Position numbers and translations under genes: made by a program. From Rhyacophila brunnea (taxonomy: Eukaryota; Arthropoda; Insecta; Trichoptera; Rhyacophilidae): a stretch of 64,000 nucleotides of DNA. Location: the NCBI GenBank assembly GCA_022495005.1, contig JAGYXB010000687.1:2666001-2730000 (forward strand), read 5' to 3'. The notes under the pieces were generated by a model. It was not told the DNA's origin, ran no database searches, and saw only the letters and a list, made by a program, of their open reading frames with translations. Below, piece by piece: positions 36,317-47,112 of the stretch (positions are counted from its first letter, which is position 1; each line of letters starts with the position of its first letter).

Positions 36317-36474
36317 CAGTGGTTTCAAAACTTTATGTTACTACGCCTCCCTTTAAAAAAAATCTCATCTTGGCGCCCCCCCCCCCCCCCTTTATTTCAT
36401 TAAATAATACAGACACCCTTTTAAATAGTCAACAATGTACTAATACAAAAATGAAAAAAAAAATATATAAAAAT
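36317..36474. mobile_element. hAT end fragment (CAGTGGTTTC family) with poly-C run
   Basis: CAGTGGTTTCAAAACTTTATG and the next 120 bp mirror the right end of 29609-30243 (for example CAGACACCCTTTTAAATAGTCAACA). A run of 14 C interrupts it at about 36378. It stops at another hAT-like end, CAGTGGCGGCCGGTGG, at 36475, whose partner end I could not find. Confidence 0.5.
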
Positions 36475-36493
36475 CAGTGGCGGCCGGTGGTCT

Positions 36494-36733
36494 TCAGAAT
36501 AGCATTTTCTGGTAGTGCATGTTACACCCCGTATGGTCCCCATTTGGAGATGTCTCTGTGCATCTGGAGACGCCCGAATCGGTATCAAAGCCAACAAATA
36601 AGAAAGCGCTGATTACGAAAATAAATAATAATAAAAGAGCCCAGCCGGCAATGCCGTAAATTTTGTTGACAATTGGAGATGTTGCAACGTCGCTTTCTTT
36701 CGCCAACGGCTCTCGGTTGAAAAGCGAAAACAC
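36494..36733 (-). other. Unassigned minus-strand frame with one transmembrane-like segment
   Basis: An 80-residue frame without ATG contains a hydrophobic stretch, GIAGWALLLLFIFVISAFLF, followed by an acidic/cysteine-containing segment. It could be an exon of an unrelated gene captured by the hAT element that begins at 36475, or chance. I do not recognise it. Confidence 0.25.
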
Positions 36734-37423
36734 AAAATGGCGGCAGTACGCTGCAAGCAGCTAAATCGAGAGCACGTACGTTTCGTCCTCTGTAGAATTA
36801 AATTACTAAAAATGTAACGATTATAATATTAAAACGTAAATAAACTCGCCGTTTTCCATCATAATTCCGGTGTCTTAATTATCCACCTTCATCCCAAATA
36901 CAGACGATAAAAAAGAAAACAAAACACAAAGTGACAGTTGAGAAATTCACACACCAAAATGGAGGGGAGTGATATGCACTATGGTTTACCTTCTATAAAG
37001 AGAAGATCTTTTTCACCCTATCACGACCCAGCATTGGGGCATAGAGCAAGCACAAGTTCACGCCACTTCCCTCGGTCCATCGCCAACTCTTCATCAACAT
37101 TTAAACAACAACACATATTTTCAACAAGGTCAACAATGTCAATATAAAATTCTTGTGTTTGGCCAGCGTTTAGTATAGTAATAGAGTAGGCTGTGGTTCG
37201 GCTTTATCCGCTCGTGTTCGATCTTATTTGCTTGGGTTATATTATTATAACATGTATGAATTTGACCAGGTCTACCAATAATTAAAGTTAGCCGTCGGTA
37301 ACCTTTTTAACACGTTTAGTGTAAAAAATTCCTTACGTGCTAATTTTGACCAGTGATAATAACGAAGTACTATAGTGATAACTGTTAAGAATAGACCTGC
37401 AGAAACAGTGATTATTATGTGTT

Positions 37424-37670
37424 GGTACCGCAGAAATTTAATTAGAAGGCGAAAATATTGGATTCATCCGTAAATCAGGCATATATCGATGCACAGTGCA
37501 TCATTTATCGCAGCAGAAGTCATCCAGCACCCAGATGGATTCTAAAATTGCTATAGAATGAGTCCGGACTGTTTTAAGGTACTGTTGAAGTTAGTTGAAC
37601 CAAAAATGACACACATTTTAGGAAAGCCATCAAACCAGAAGAAAAACTGTTGATTACCTTAAGGTAAGCT
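37424..37670 (+). pseudogene. PIF/Harbinger transposase relic, N-terminal part
   Basis: Across three shifted frames the sequence reads RRRKYWIHP, then MSPDCFKVLLKLVEPKM and KPEEKLLITLR, followed by a GTAAGC donor. This is the usual N-terminal layout of DDE_Tnp_4 transposases (YWxHP, RMSxxxFxxLL, PxEKLxITLR). The catalytic middle is missing; the C-terminal part lies at 39838-40145 beyond three later insertions. Confidence 0.7.
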
Positions 37671-37818
37671 GACCTATATTATGTGTAATGTGTAACCAAC
37701 AGATTGGGGTTTAGATAAAGAATAAACAATATTTTATTACCTATAGTGACACATACAATAATTACCTACTGCACCGTGTTTATAAGTACTTAGACTTAGG
37801 TATCTCGTAACTTATGAC

Positions 37819-38844
37819 TAGGGAGCGGATTTATATGCAACAAAAAACATGATTATATGCATACACATATGCACTTAAAATCATTAAAATATGCACTATA
37901 ACCGAAGAAATATGCAGTTACAATTTTACATTTTTTTATGGAAAAAAATTGTAAATACCCACTTCACCCAAAAAATCGAATAACAAATTAATAATCTTAA
38001 TCAATATAATACAATAACAAAAAAGTAATCGATATAAAGTTAATCAATTACAATTATCAAAATAGTTTGTTTACAAGTACAAATAATTGAATAAGAAATG
38101 CAATGTAAACTAGACACAACTTTAAAATCAAAAACGACACACTTAACCATTCCTAAATACTATTTACTATTTTTTTTGTCAGAACAAAAGCACAATATTT
38201 TTTTCAATATTGTGCTCTGCCATTATTTTTTTCCGGATATCTGGTAGTATTTTGTTTATATACGAAAAACAACCTCTCAGCGTCCACATAGGTGATTGCG
38301 CAAAATTTAAATAAAGGAAGATGAAATCGCAGGGCCGAATTTTTGGGCCCCTAAAAATTGGAATCGGGTCCAAATTGACGAGGAGGCCCGAAATGCGCCG
38401 ATCTCGCTGAGCTTTTGTAAACGTACGCTAGGGGGCCTGATGGGCCCAACAAAAATAGCCCGAGTTGAATTCAGTTTTTCTGATAAATCAACAGCCTGTG
38501 TGCATTTTTTATTTGAAGCAATTCATTTTTTTTTCAGAATTTGTTGGGTTAAACATTTCGAAGGGGGGCATAGAGATATTTGAAGCGTTGAAATGGGGCT
38601 TGGCAGAAATAAGGTTGGGAAACACTGAATTCTAAGCTATCTACCTACCTAATTTAGTTATATTTCGATAAAATAATTTAAAAATACTAAGATTATAAAT
38701 GCTAAAGCTCTAAAATATGCATTAATATGCACAATAAAATTTTATTTATGGATTCCGCGTCTTTCAAAACGGATTTCTGTGTAACTCCCATAGCTGTGTA
38801 TACACGCTAACAAAACATGCACTAGTATATAAATCCGGGCCCTA
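37819..38844. mobile_element. Non-autonomous hAT-like element, TAGGG type with ATATGCA repeats
   Basis: The ends TAGGGAGCGGATTTATATGC and, read inward from the right, TAGGGCCCGGATTTATATAC are flanked by the 8-bp duplication CTTATGAC/CTTATGAT (37811-37818, 38845-38852). ATATGCA words recur at both ends as subterminal repeats. A hAT-like end GGTTGGGAAACACTG at about 38616-38630 inside suggests a further nested fragment. The element splits the Harbinger relic. Confidence 0.8.
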
Positions 38845-38944
38845 CTTATGATTTATATCACAGAATGTCTATCTATTTAAAATTATATTTCCTTAATAAT
38901 TTTATTGTCTTACCGCTGACAATAATTGTACATGTTGAATATAG

Positions 38945-39528
38945 CAGTGGCGAAGGGTGGAGGTAGGCTGTTAAGATTCGCTGTAAATAGTGCACACTAA
39001 ACTTTTTTAGTCATATGTATTCGTTTTTATTGAACTAAGACTACAATTTACAGATGGTGTTAGTTAGTTTTTAAAAATCAACTAAACCCTGCCTAAACGA
39101 AACCATAATAGTTTTAGTCTAATTTAGGCAATACGACAAAATTGTGCACACTTTTTCATTCATAGTTATTTGTTTTTGTTGGATTAAAAATACATATTGC
39201 ACATATTCTTGGTTATTTTTTTTAAATTCATTAAGCCCTGCCTTCACCAAACTATAATATATATAAAATATTATTCTATTTATAAAATATTTAAAGTTAT
39301 GTATGATTTAATTGCATAATTTTAGATATTTTATAGATATACATGTATTTTTTGACTATTATCTATTATGGCTTGGTTTCTCAGGGTTTAATTGAATTTT
39401 AAAAACTAACCAACATTATCTGTAAATTGTAGTCTTATTTCAACGAAAACAAATATCTATGTCTGAAAAAGTTTAATGTGCACTGTTTATGGCGGATCTT
39501 AACAGCCTACCTCCACCCTTCGCCACTG
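38945..39528. mobile_element. Non-autonomous hAT, reference copy of the CAGTGGCGAAGGGTGG family
   Basis: The inverted ends CAGTGGCGAAGGGTGGAGGT and complement extend about 37 bp (through AGGCTGTTAAGATYCGC). A perfect 8-bp target duplication GAATATAG flanks it (38937-38944, 39529-39536). 584 bp with no transposase. Related copies: 12997-13423, 31305-31537, 54172-54799, 58451-58874 and the partial copy at 63960. Confidence 0.9.
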
Positions 39529-39540
39529 GAATATAGTATA

Positions 39541-39688
39541 GGTAAATCGTTTTAGAGTGGCACCATGGGTACGGCAAATGCGGCTTGCAGTTGTAGTGGT
39601 ATTGTTTGCTAGCATTGAAATAGGCATTGTCGCAAGCAATTCAATACACGCGCGAATCGCCTATGGTGTCACTGTAGAACGATTTACC
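39541..39688. mobile_element. Short MITE, TA target
   Basis: GGTAAATCGTTTTAGAGTGG at the left is mirrored at the right by a sequence ending CGATTTACC, with about 30 bp of imperfect pairing including GACACCAT. TA lies outside both ends. It abuts the target duplication of the preceding hAT element. Confidence 0.65.
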
Positions 39689-39837
39689 TATACCTACTCT
39701 GTTTACAATTATTTATTGAATGTCAAGCACATCCTGATATTTTTACTGTAGGTACTATGAAAAAATTACATATTTTTATGAAAATATAATAAGATTAAAT
39801 CTAATATAATTTAATCTGGAAAATCCCTTTCCATATT

Positions 39838-40145
39838 ATTTTGTAGCGGATGAGGCATACCCTTTAAAAGAGAACATCATGAGGCCATTCCCTCAAAGGG
39901 TCCTAACGAATGAACATTTAACTATAAATTGTCTCGAGGGAGAAAAAGTGTAGAATGTGCATTTTACTTTGTGTGTACTAAATTTTCAATTTTGGATATA
40001 CATACCAATAAGGTGACAGGAGATAGTTGTTGTTTCTATAATTAAAGCTGCGTGTGTTCTGCACAATTTTATTAGAATTAATGAAGGCAAATTCACAACA
40101 CCTGCGGTGTTCAAATCTACCTGTGTCGATGTGCCGGTAATCAAT
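39838..40145 (+). pseudogene. PIF/Harbinger transposase relic, C-terminal part
   Basis: One frame reads FVADEAYPLKENIMRPFPQR, the region around the third conserved acidic position of DDE_Tnp_4 transposases. After two small shifts comes IIKAACVLHNFIRINEGKF, the family's LHNF signature. A likely tail (ALIDELQTHFMNNPTLRQ) continues at about 41080-41133 after an insertion at 40151-41054. Confidence 0.75.
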
Positions 40146-40150
40146 GTAGT

Positions 40151-41054
40151 GCATCTATTCTATACACAAGACTGCTTTCAGCCGCTACGGCAGCTACCTA
40201 GGGTAGGTTTGTATCGAAGTACACCCGATCCGCTTTTTGCACGGTTTTGAAATAACACGGTTTAAAAAAAGTAGTAATAATTTTTTATTTACACTGACTA
40301 AAAAGAATAAAAATACATATTATGTATGTACATATTTATCAAAAAATTGCGTTGTAATGGGCCGCACGCCACTGATGCATACATGTGTTGTCACCGGATT
40401 CCGCCCAAATATACAGATGTACATACATGGCCCCACTAGTCAGTCACTTCGGGTTCGATACGAGAGACGCGCCGAGTGCTTCGGCGTTAGCGTCATTAAA
40501 TATTTCCAGCGATGAGAGTGATTTTTCGCTGGCGAAAAACAGCAGTAAACAGGCACGTTTATTGTCAAGTAGCGACACTGAATAAATATATTTCTCTATG
40601 CTAAATTTAATTTAAATCGAAAACTATGTATTTTTATGTAAGTATAAATATTAAATATATTCGATTTATTTTTGAGTTCAAGAATTTCATATTTTGAGTT
40701 GATTTTAAGTAATGGAACCTATCTACCATTTTTGTATGGGTACCTTATTATTTTTTACACGGTTTTGTTTTGCACGGTAGTCTTTGAAATGTATCCCCCG
40801 TGCAAAAAGAGTATCGGGTGTATTAGCACTTATTATAATGTTTACAATAAGTTAGCCATCTAAACAGTTAAAACTGCCTATCTCGCTCTAAAATTCAGCA
40901 TAGCCAAGAGAGGTGCTGTTAAAACATAGCGCTTAATATAACAATTACATCTAACTTATTGTAATTGTTACAATAAGTGCTTATACTTCGATCCAAACCT
41001 ACCCTAGATAGCTGCCGTAGCGGCCGAAAGCAGTCTTGTGTATAGAATAGATGC
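40151..41054. mobile_element. DNA element with ~65-bp inverted ends inserted in the Harbinger relic
   Basis: GCATCTATTCTATACACAAG and the following ACTGCTTTC(A/G)GCCGCTACGG, through CTAGGGTAGGTTT, occur at the left and, inverted, at 40990-41054. Inside, CACCCGAT..GCACGG is repeated in inverse near 40740-40820, giving a second nested inverted pair. A CGCCACTG hAT-like end lies at about 40368. Superfamily and target duplication are not clear. Confidence 0.65.
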
Positions 41055-41165
41055 GCAGAAGTAGTTATTAATACAACTGCTTATGCTTTAATAGATGAAC
41101 TGCAAACACATTTCATGAACAATCCGACACTGCGGCAAGAGAGTTATAATGATATAAGTGTGAAT

Positions 41166-42300
41166 TTAATGTTATCGTGTTCGCCTTTACGAATTAATGA
41201 AATGGCGATCTGTGTCTGTCTGACGGCTAGATAGGAATGGCCCTATAGACTAATATACTATAGATACGCCACTTCAATGTATACAAGTGGTTTAAAATCA
41301 TTCTCTATCTATCTCTCTCTAATTTGGACTGGAGGTCTTCTTTTTAAAAAAAAAAAATGGTTTGAATCTTGGACTGGGACTTAGGCGGGAATTAAAAACA
41401 AGAAAATATTATATGTTTGACATTTCATTTTTTGAAATACACAGAACAGCATATAAAATAAAAATATAAATACATAATATTACAACAAAATATCAGATTA
41501 TCGGAAACAGAATGAAATATGACAAATTCAATAAAATCTTAAATCAAAGTAAGGTTTAACATTTTTCAATTAATCACAAGAAATTTTACTGAAGGCTTAA
41601 ATAATTTATATTAAATGAGATAGCATTTAATTGGAAGAATTTTATTTGCAATGCAATATTGAAACTATGTACACTGATAATTGAGCGGAAAACATTGCAA
41701 AAATAAATAGGTACATTTTTATTATAGACGATTAACGCCATATTAATTTAAATACACAAATTAATTAATGTAGTTTTATTTTATAGATAATATAGAAAGG
41801 TTCAAAATGTTAAAATGTCATTTACTCTTAAAGAGTAGCATATTATGATTCTCGCTAGAGAATCGATTTTTTGAGGAACACATTAGTTTATTTAAAGTAC
41901 CCCTTAAAATATCAAATTTATCAAAAATCATGAGAATTTTTATCCTTATGTATAAGTAAGTAGGTACCTACATAATAATATATTCATTAACTTTAAGTTT
42001 GTAATAATACATTGAATTAACAGTGAAGCCATAGCTATTTTAATATTATTAAAGTTGAAAAATTCAAATTAGTATTATTTATAATCAAGCTGCATTTGTG
42101 TGGTAACTTGCAAAGTGGATTTGATATTTTGATATGATTATTGATAACCTTAGAAAATAGTAAATAAATAATAATAAAAAAATAATTATAAACTAAATAA
42201 TACCATACAAATACAAACTTATTTCCTATTTTTATAATTATACTTAGTAAAGCGATCCCTGGCGGCAGACTTAATAAAATCATTGCCATTACACCTGCTA
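41166..42300. other. Intergenic, nothing identified
   Basis: AT-rich DNA without readable exons or repeat ends. A P-element terminus should lie here or nearby, but I could not identify its inverted repeat. Confidence 0.45.
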
Positions 42301-42310
42301 TTTCTACCGC

Positions 42311-45300
42311 TCAGTATTCGGCACACATCCTTATACCACCAGTGTAAGAGAATCCTTTGCTTAATGAAGATATATAATTTATAAAAACATCCTTATGATT
42401 TTGACAATTAATAAAATCAAAATTGACATCACGCAGTATCTGAGAATGAAATTTCTTTTTCAAACCTAATGAGTGGCATTCATTTTTTAAATAGTAATTA
42501 ATAATTTGCTTCATATGGTTAAAGGTATTAATAATATCCGCAGATGGATATCGAAGCCAATGTTTATGGGAATATTCGCGAGCAGTAATGATGGCCATGC
42601 CTGACGCATTAGGGTCGCCAAAAGAAAAAGCATTGCACAGAGAACATTATTTAAAAAAAAAATTGTATCTTTCTTATTATATAGCCAGCAACGTAAGTTG
42701 AGCTGCCGGCTTCCAAAGATGTCATACTCTCAGATATTATTGTAGATTCAGAAAATAAAATGTTGTTTTCTGAATTTGTACATGTATCTTTCGCAGGGGT
42801 AATGTCTTGTCAATCACTCAGAAGTGCTCTAAGTGGTCGTAGACATTTCCCTGCATTATTTTCCTCACAATTCGAACCTACTGAGTGAGACGATACCATG
42901 TTGTTCATGAGTAACGTCTTATACGCGGCTTCAAATCCTGAGCAAGTCGGCATAATATTACGCACCCCCTGACTTCGAATAGATCCGTAAAAATTCTCCA
43001 GGGAGTCTTGGTTAAAATGCCGAAGGAGCAATGATTTGAAACCGCGACCGTTATATCTCTATATATATATCTCGTAATGCCTTAATAGTAAAAATCCAGT
43101 TCCCCAAGGAAGGTGGCTTACTACATTTACCATTGTCATCAACAAAATCCATAGAGCTGAGTATGGCGATAGCCTCTGACCAAAATTTCAAATGGTTTGA
43201 CGTTTCAGTCAGGGCTGCTCGTAATTCTTTACCTTTGACGGCAATTGCGAAACTACTGTTGACAGAGCCAAAGAGTTTATCAAAGTAAAGTAAAATTCGA
43301 GCTGTTTCGCGTGCTCCGCTCGGGATATAGTTGACATCTGAAAATAAATAAAGTCAATTAGACATAGGTAATAATATTGTCATTAGGTATCTACTCGTTT
43401 CACTATACAAGTATGTCGCATTCGATTATATTGTTATAATGAATTATTAGTTATGAAAATATTTTAATTAGCTTAGTTATTTTAAATTTTCAGATGTTTA
43501 CATTCATAATATGAGTACCAAATTATTTATCAACTGGGCTCTATTTACCGAGAGTACACCGCAGAGAAACGTCAGATTTTTTTTGTCAATACTTGAAAGC
43601 GTCTAAGCGACACTTTTTGAGCATAGACAATCATGAAAAAAATGCTATTATATGGCTAAATCGCTATTATAAGCGTAGACAATAAGTACAAATATAAAAA
43701 TCTTTTACAATGAATAAAATTAAAACATTATAAAATTCACCGTTTTCAAAAATCAGTATAGCATATTAGAGTTCGCCAATGCATTTCATAAAATTTAAAT
43801 AATTATAAAGTAACCTTTGACACAAAGACACTCGTACTTAAACCTTCGTAGCGTTTTTGCCATATAATAGCGGTTTTTTCCATGATTATCTATGCTCGAA
43901 AAATCTCGCTTAGATGCTATTGTATTATATAAGTATTGAGATAAGAAATCTGACGTTTATCCAGGGTGAGCGGTCGTAATATAGAGCCATCAACTGAAAT
44001 GGCATAGGTATGCGAAAATCTTTTACATGTAGGTAATCAAACAAAGTTAATCTGGGAAATCAGAAAGCACTATTAAATTTCAAACATCATTCAGTAATAG
44101 GCAAATAGGTACATACCGGCAAAATGTAGCATTATCGCACCCACCGTGTGACTAAAAATCTCACTGGCAAATTTGACTTTCATTTTAGGAATCTTATCAG
44201 GCTCTGCATGATAATCTGTCAATTTTGGTAACACCCTCATATCGTTTTTTGTAACATCACAATGATATACTTGCTGTAGGTGTTCCCATGTTCCAACTAA
44301 ACTTTGTCCCTCAATTTTGCACCTTATAGATTTACCAATAAATTATTTCTCATTCCTTTAAGTAAATGAGGAGGATCAAATAATGGTATTACTTTTTTCC
44401 CCTCAACCTTAAAGAAACTATTCTCTTCCTTCCATAGCGATTTACGGTTTTCATCGCTTAAATACGATCTTTTTGTCTGCTGGATGAGTTGCTTAATGGC
44501 AGACTCATTACTCTTGCCTTGATCGCAAACTGTTGCGATAACTCTCAGTCCAGTTGAGTTGACAGCTTTAATAACGGCTCTCAACTGTAACATGAGTTCA
44601 TGTGTTTTTGTTGACCCTGTACAAAATGTGTAGGCAACAGGTTGTTTAAATTTACGGCGTATGCCCTTTATCATGAAAACAAGAACATGATCAGCAATTT
44701 GATTGCTCCTTCGATTATTGCCAAAGTCTTCGAAGCCTTCGATTCTGTCCTTCCTTTCATCATATAGTAAACGGGGACTCAGACTTATTTCATCAAAGAG
44801 CAATGTGCAATATCGATGGTGCGGTGGTATTCTACGCACCATCTGTTTGAGGTGGGAAAATAATTGATCATTTATGCCAGTGGAGATTGGTACTATGTTA
44901 AGAACTTTCAGCAATGTTCGTGTGGCAGGCAACACAAATATCTTGGATAAAAATCTGTATGGTTTGGGCTTTGCTTATAGATTGACAGTGAAAGTATTTT
45001 TTCGTAGAAGCTGTCATATTCTCTGTAACCTGCATAAATGCTGTGTTTTTCCCTATTACTTTCGCTGCATGGAGTCTACTTCTAAAACTCATATTTTTTT
45101 TAGTGCCCTCAACATCTGCCTTCGAAAATCTGTTGCTGTTTTATGGAGTACTCTTTCCTTGGGGGTGAGTTGATTAGTGCGAGACACTCCGACACGTGCC
45201 AAGAGACTATCATATGTTTTACCTGGAATATTAAAAATAAAAAAATATTTATTTACTTATTTAATGAGAAGTCTGTAAGTTTTAAATTTTATATAGTGAG

Positions 45301-45916
45301 CCTTTAACCATTGACAAAAAAACTAGAGATATCAATTAGTAGGTAGGTAAGTACCTATACCTAGAATGTTTTCCAGAATTTCTTATAGGTACCTAATCCT
45401 TCTCACACAATGTCTCTAACATATTTTTGAATCTAATGAATACAGAAAATTGTATCATCTTCACTTGGGGATAGAAATTACAGCATCCTGGCACCCAGAA
45501 TGCAACATTGGCATTCATGATAATCTGGTTCCGTTATTTTAAATTTTGTTAACTATCTACCTACCTATATAATAAGTGTTTTTTCAGTGGGCCTTTTATC
45601 TGATATTATGAATGTATGTCGCATCTTTTTTTTAAGAGATATGGATTTTAATCACTTGCTGAACCTATTAGGTTCATACATAGATAGGTACATTGAATAA
45701 TAAATGTGAATTTTCCAAACTTGGGATTCAAATCAAAGATATTATGCTTATAAATAGGTACATGTCAGTATTTATTTAGCGCTGATAAGGTTAGGGTTAG
45801 AATCACAAAATCTTACTTACGTTTCTTGTCCAGTTTATTCGAAGTGGTAGACCTCTTCACTAGCGGTACCGATTGTTGATGGGCCAAAAACAATGGTGTG
45901 GATTCCAGACGTTCAA
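42311..45916 (-). pseudogene. P-element / THAP9-like transposase relic without THAP domain
   Basis: Three exon-like blocks remain on the minus strand with good splice sites: 45916-45821 (LERLESTPLF..., donor GTAAGT), 45222-44117 (acceptor TATTCCAG, donor GTATGT) and 43337-42311 (acceptor TTTTCAG). They carry the LTPKERVLHK coiled-coil-like segment, TLLFDEISLSPRLLYDERKD, VATVCDQGKSN, PLFDPPHLLKGMRNN, and the C-terminal FNQDSLENFYGSIRSQGV. This is the conserved order in P-element/THAP9 transposases, including the aspartates of the RNase-H-like core. The gene is dead: at least three frameshifts (near 44970, 44330 and 43055, the last in an AT dinucleotide run) and stops near 42810 and 42680. No THAP zinc-finger exon is visible upstream to 46478, where the Helitron begins. 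Confidence 0.85.
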
Positions 45917-46478
45917 CTGAAATCATAACATAAATACTATTATTAGTAGGAAAAAATAGGAATTGTTTCAATTCGATTACGACTCTAGGGAACGACTCAA
46001 AATTGAGTTATCAACAAAGATTGGAGTGAGCTCGGAGCGGTGGAGCAATGGGGTTTTACCCGGATCACCGAAAATTTGTAGTGCCCACTGCTCCGGAAGC
46101 TTTTTTTATTATTAGGTAAATGGGGTATGGGTGTTTATTTGCATAATTAAATAGACAGTTTTCACAGTCCCGACAACATTCGAAAAGATTAAATTCACAT
46201 AAAAAATGGTTTCACAACTCTACTTTCAAATTCCACACTACTGTCAAATTTTTTTATAGTACTTAGATTTTAACTATGAAAACAAATAGTCACTATTGTC
46301 AATAGACTATTGTAATAGGTAGGTATATCCTTTGTAGGATATAAACACATATATCTTGATAATGGTCTCTGCAACTAGCCGAAAACGTTGAGGAAACAAG
46401 GAAGAAGGTAGAAGTACACGCGGTGGAAACCCACGATTATATTATGTTTAAAAACAACCGTGCAAGTCTCAAACATTA
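45917..46478. other. Gap between P-element relic and Helitron
   Basis: The expected THAP-domain exon (C2CH) was searched for on the minus strand and not found. No other gene is seen. Confidence 0.45.
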
Positions 46479-46510
46479 TCTATCTATATATATAAAACAA
46501 AGTCGGGTTA

Positions 46511-47112
46511 TGATACACCCCTGTTACAGGCGGGCTTCTCCCGGTGTAAAATAATCATTTAGTAGCTCAAGTCGAAACGTAACCCTGACCTCTAGAAACG
46601 GCTTCATAAAACATCTAATCTGATTCCTTGCTCAACCACGTAAGTATTTCTTTTTAATTTAAAAAGTAAAAATGATGATGGATGAAAGAGATAATTTTAA
46701 GACTAAATATAAGAATTTAAATATAATAAATTTTGCCGCGCATTGTGCGTGAAATCCTCGCGCGCCGGCGCCAGGGTCAGGCTCGTGATTCGCCGAATCA
46801 AAGATCACGCGATAAAATTTGGCCAATCACGAGAGTCCTTTTTTTTTGCTGGATGGCGTCGGTACGAGGAATTTAAAAAGAAAGAAAAAAGGATGTTAGT
46901 AAGCGTCCCCTTTCCGATAGGATAGGACCTGCGAAACTTATTGTTAAAACAAAATATGTAAACGTTCAAAGAAAATGTAAAATATAAGACCACGTCACGA
47001 ACAAGTAAAGACCGTGTTTTATTTATACTCCAACCGTTTGAATTTTCTTTTTTTTTGTGAATCCGGGGTTCGATGGACTCCTGAGCTAGCCGCTGGAACC
47101 CCGGGGATCTCA
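46511..47112 (+). repeat. 5' LTR
   Basis: 602 bp, TGATACACCC...GGGGATCTCA. Matches 49754-50351 almost base for base. Confidence 0.9.

Noticed and set aside
36378..36391. Poly-C run (and poly-G near 33066) as a regulatory G-quadruplex
   Set aside because: Both are single homopolymer runs inside transposon remnants; more likely slippage than a structured element.
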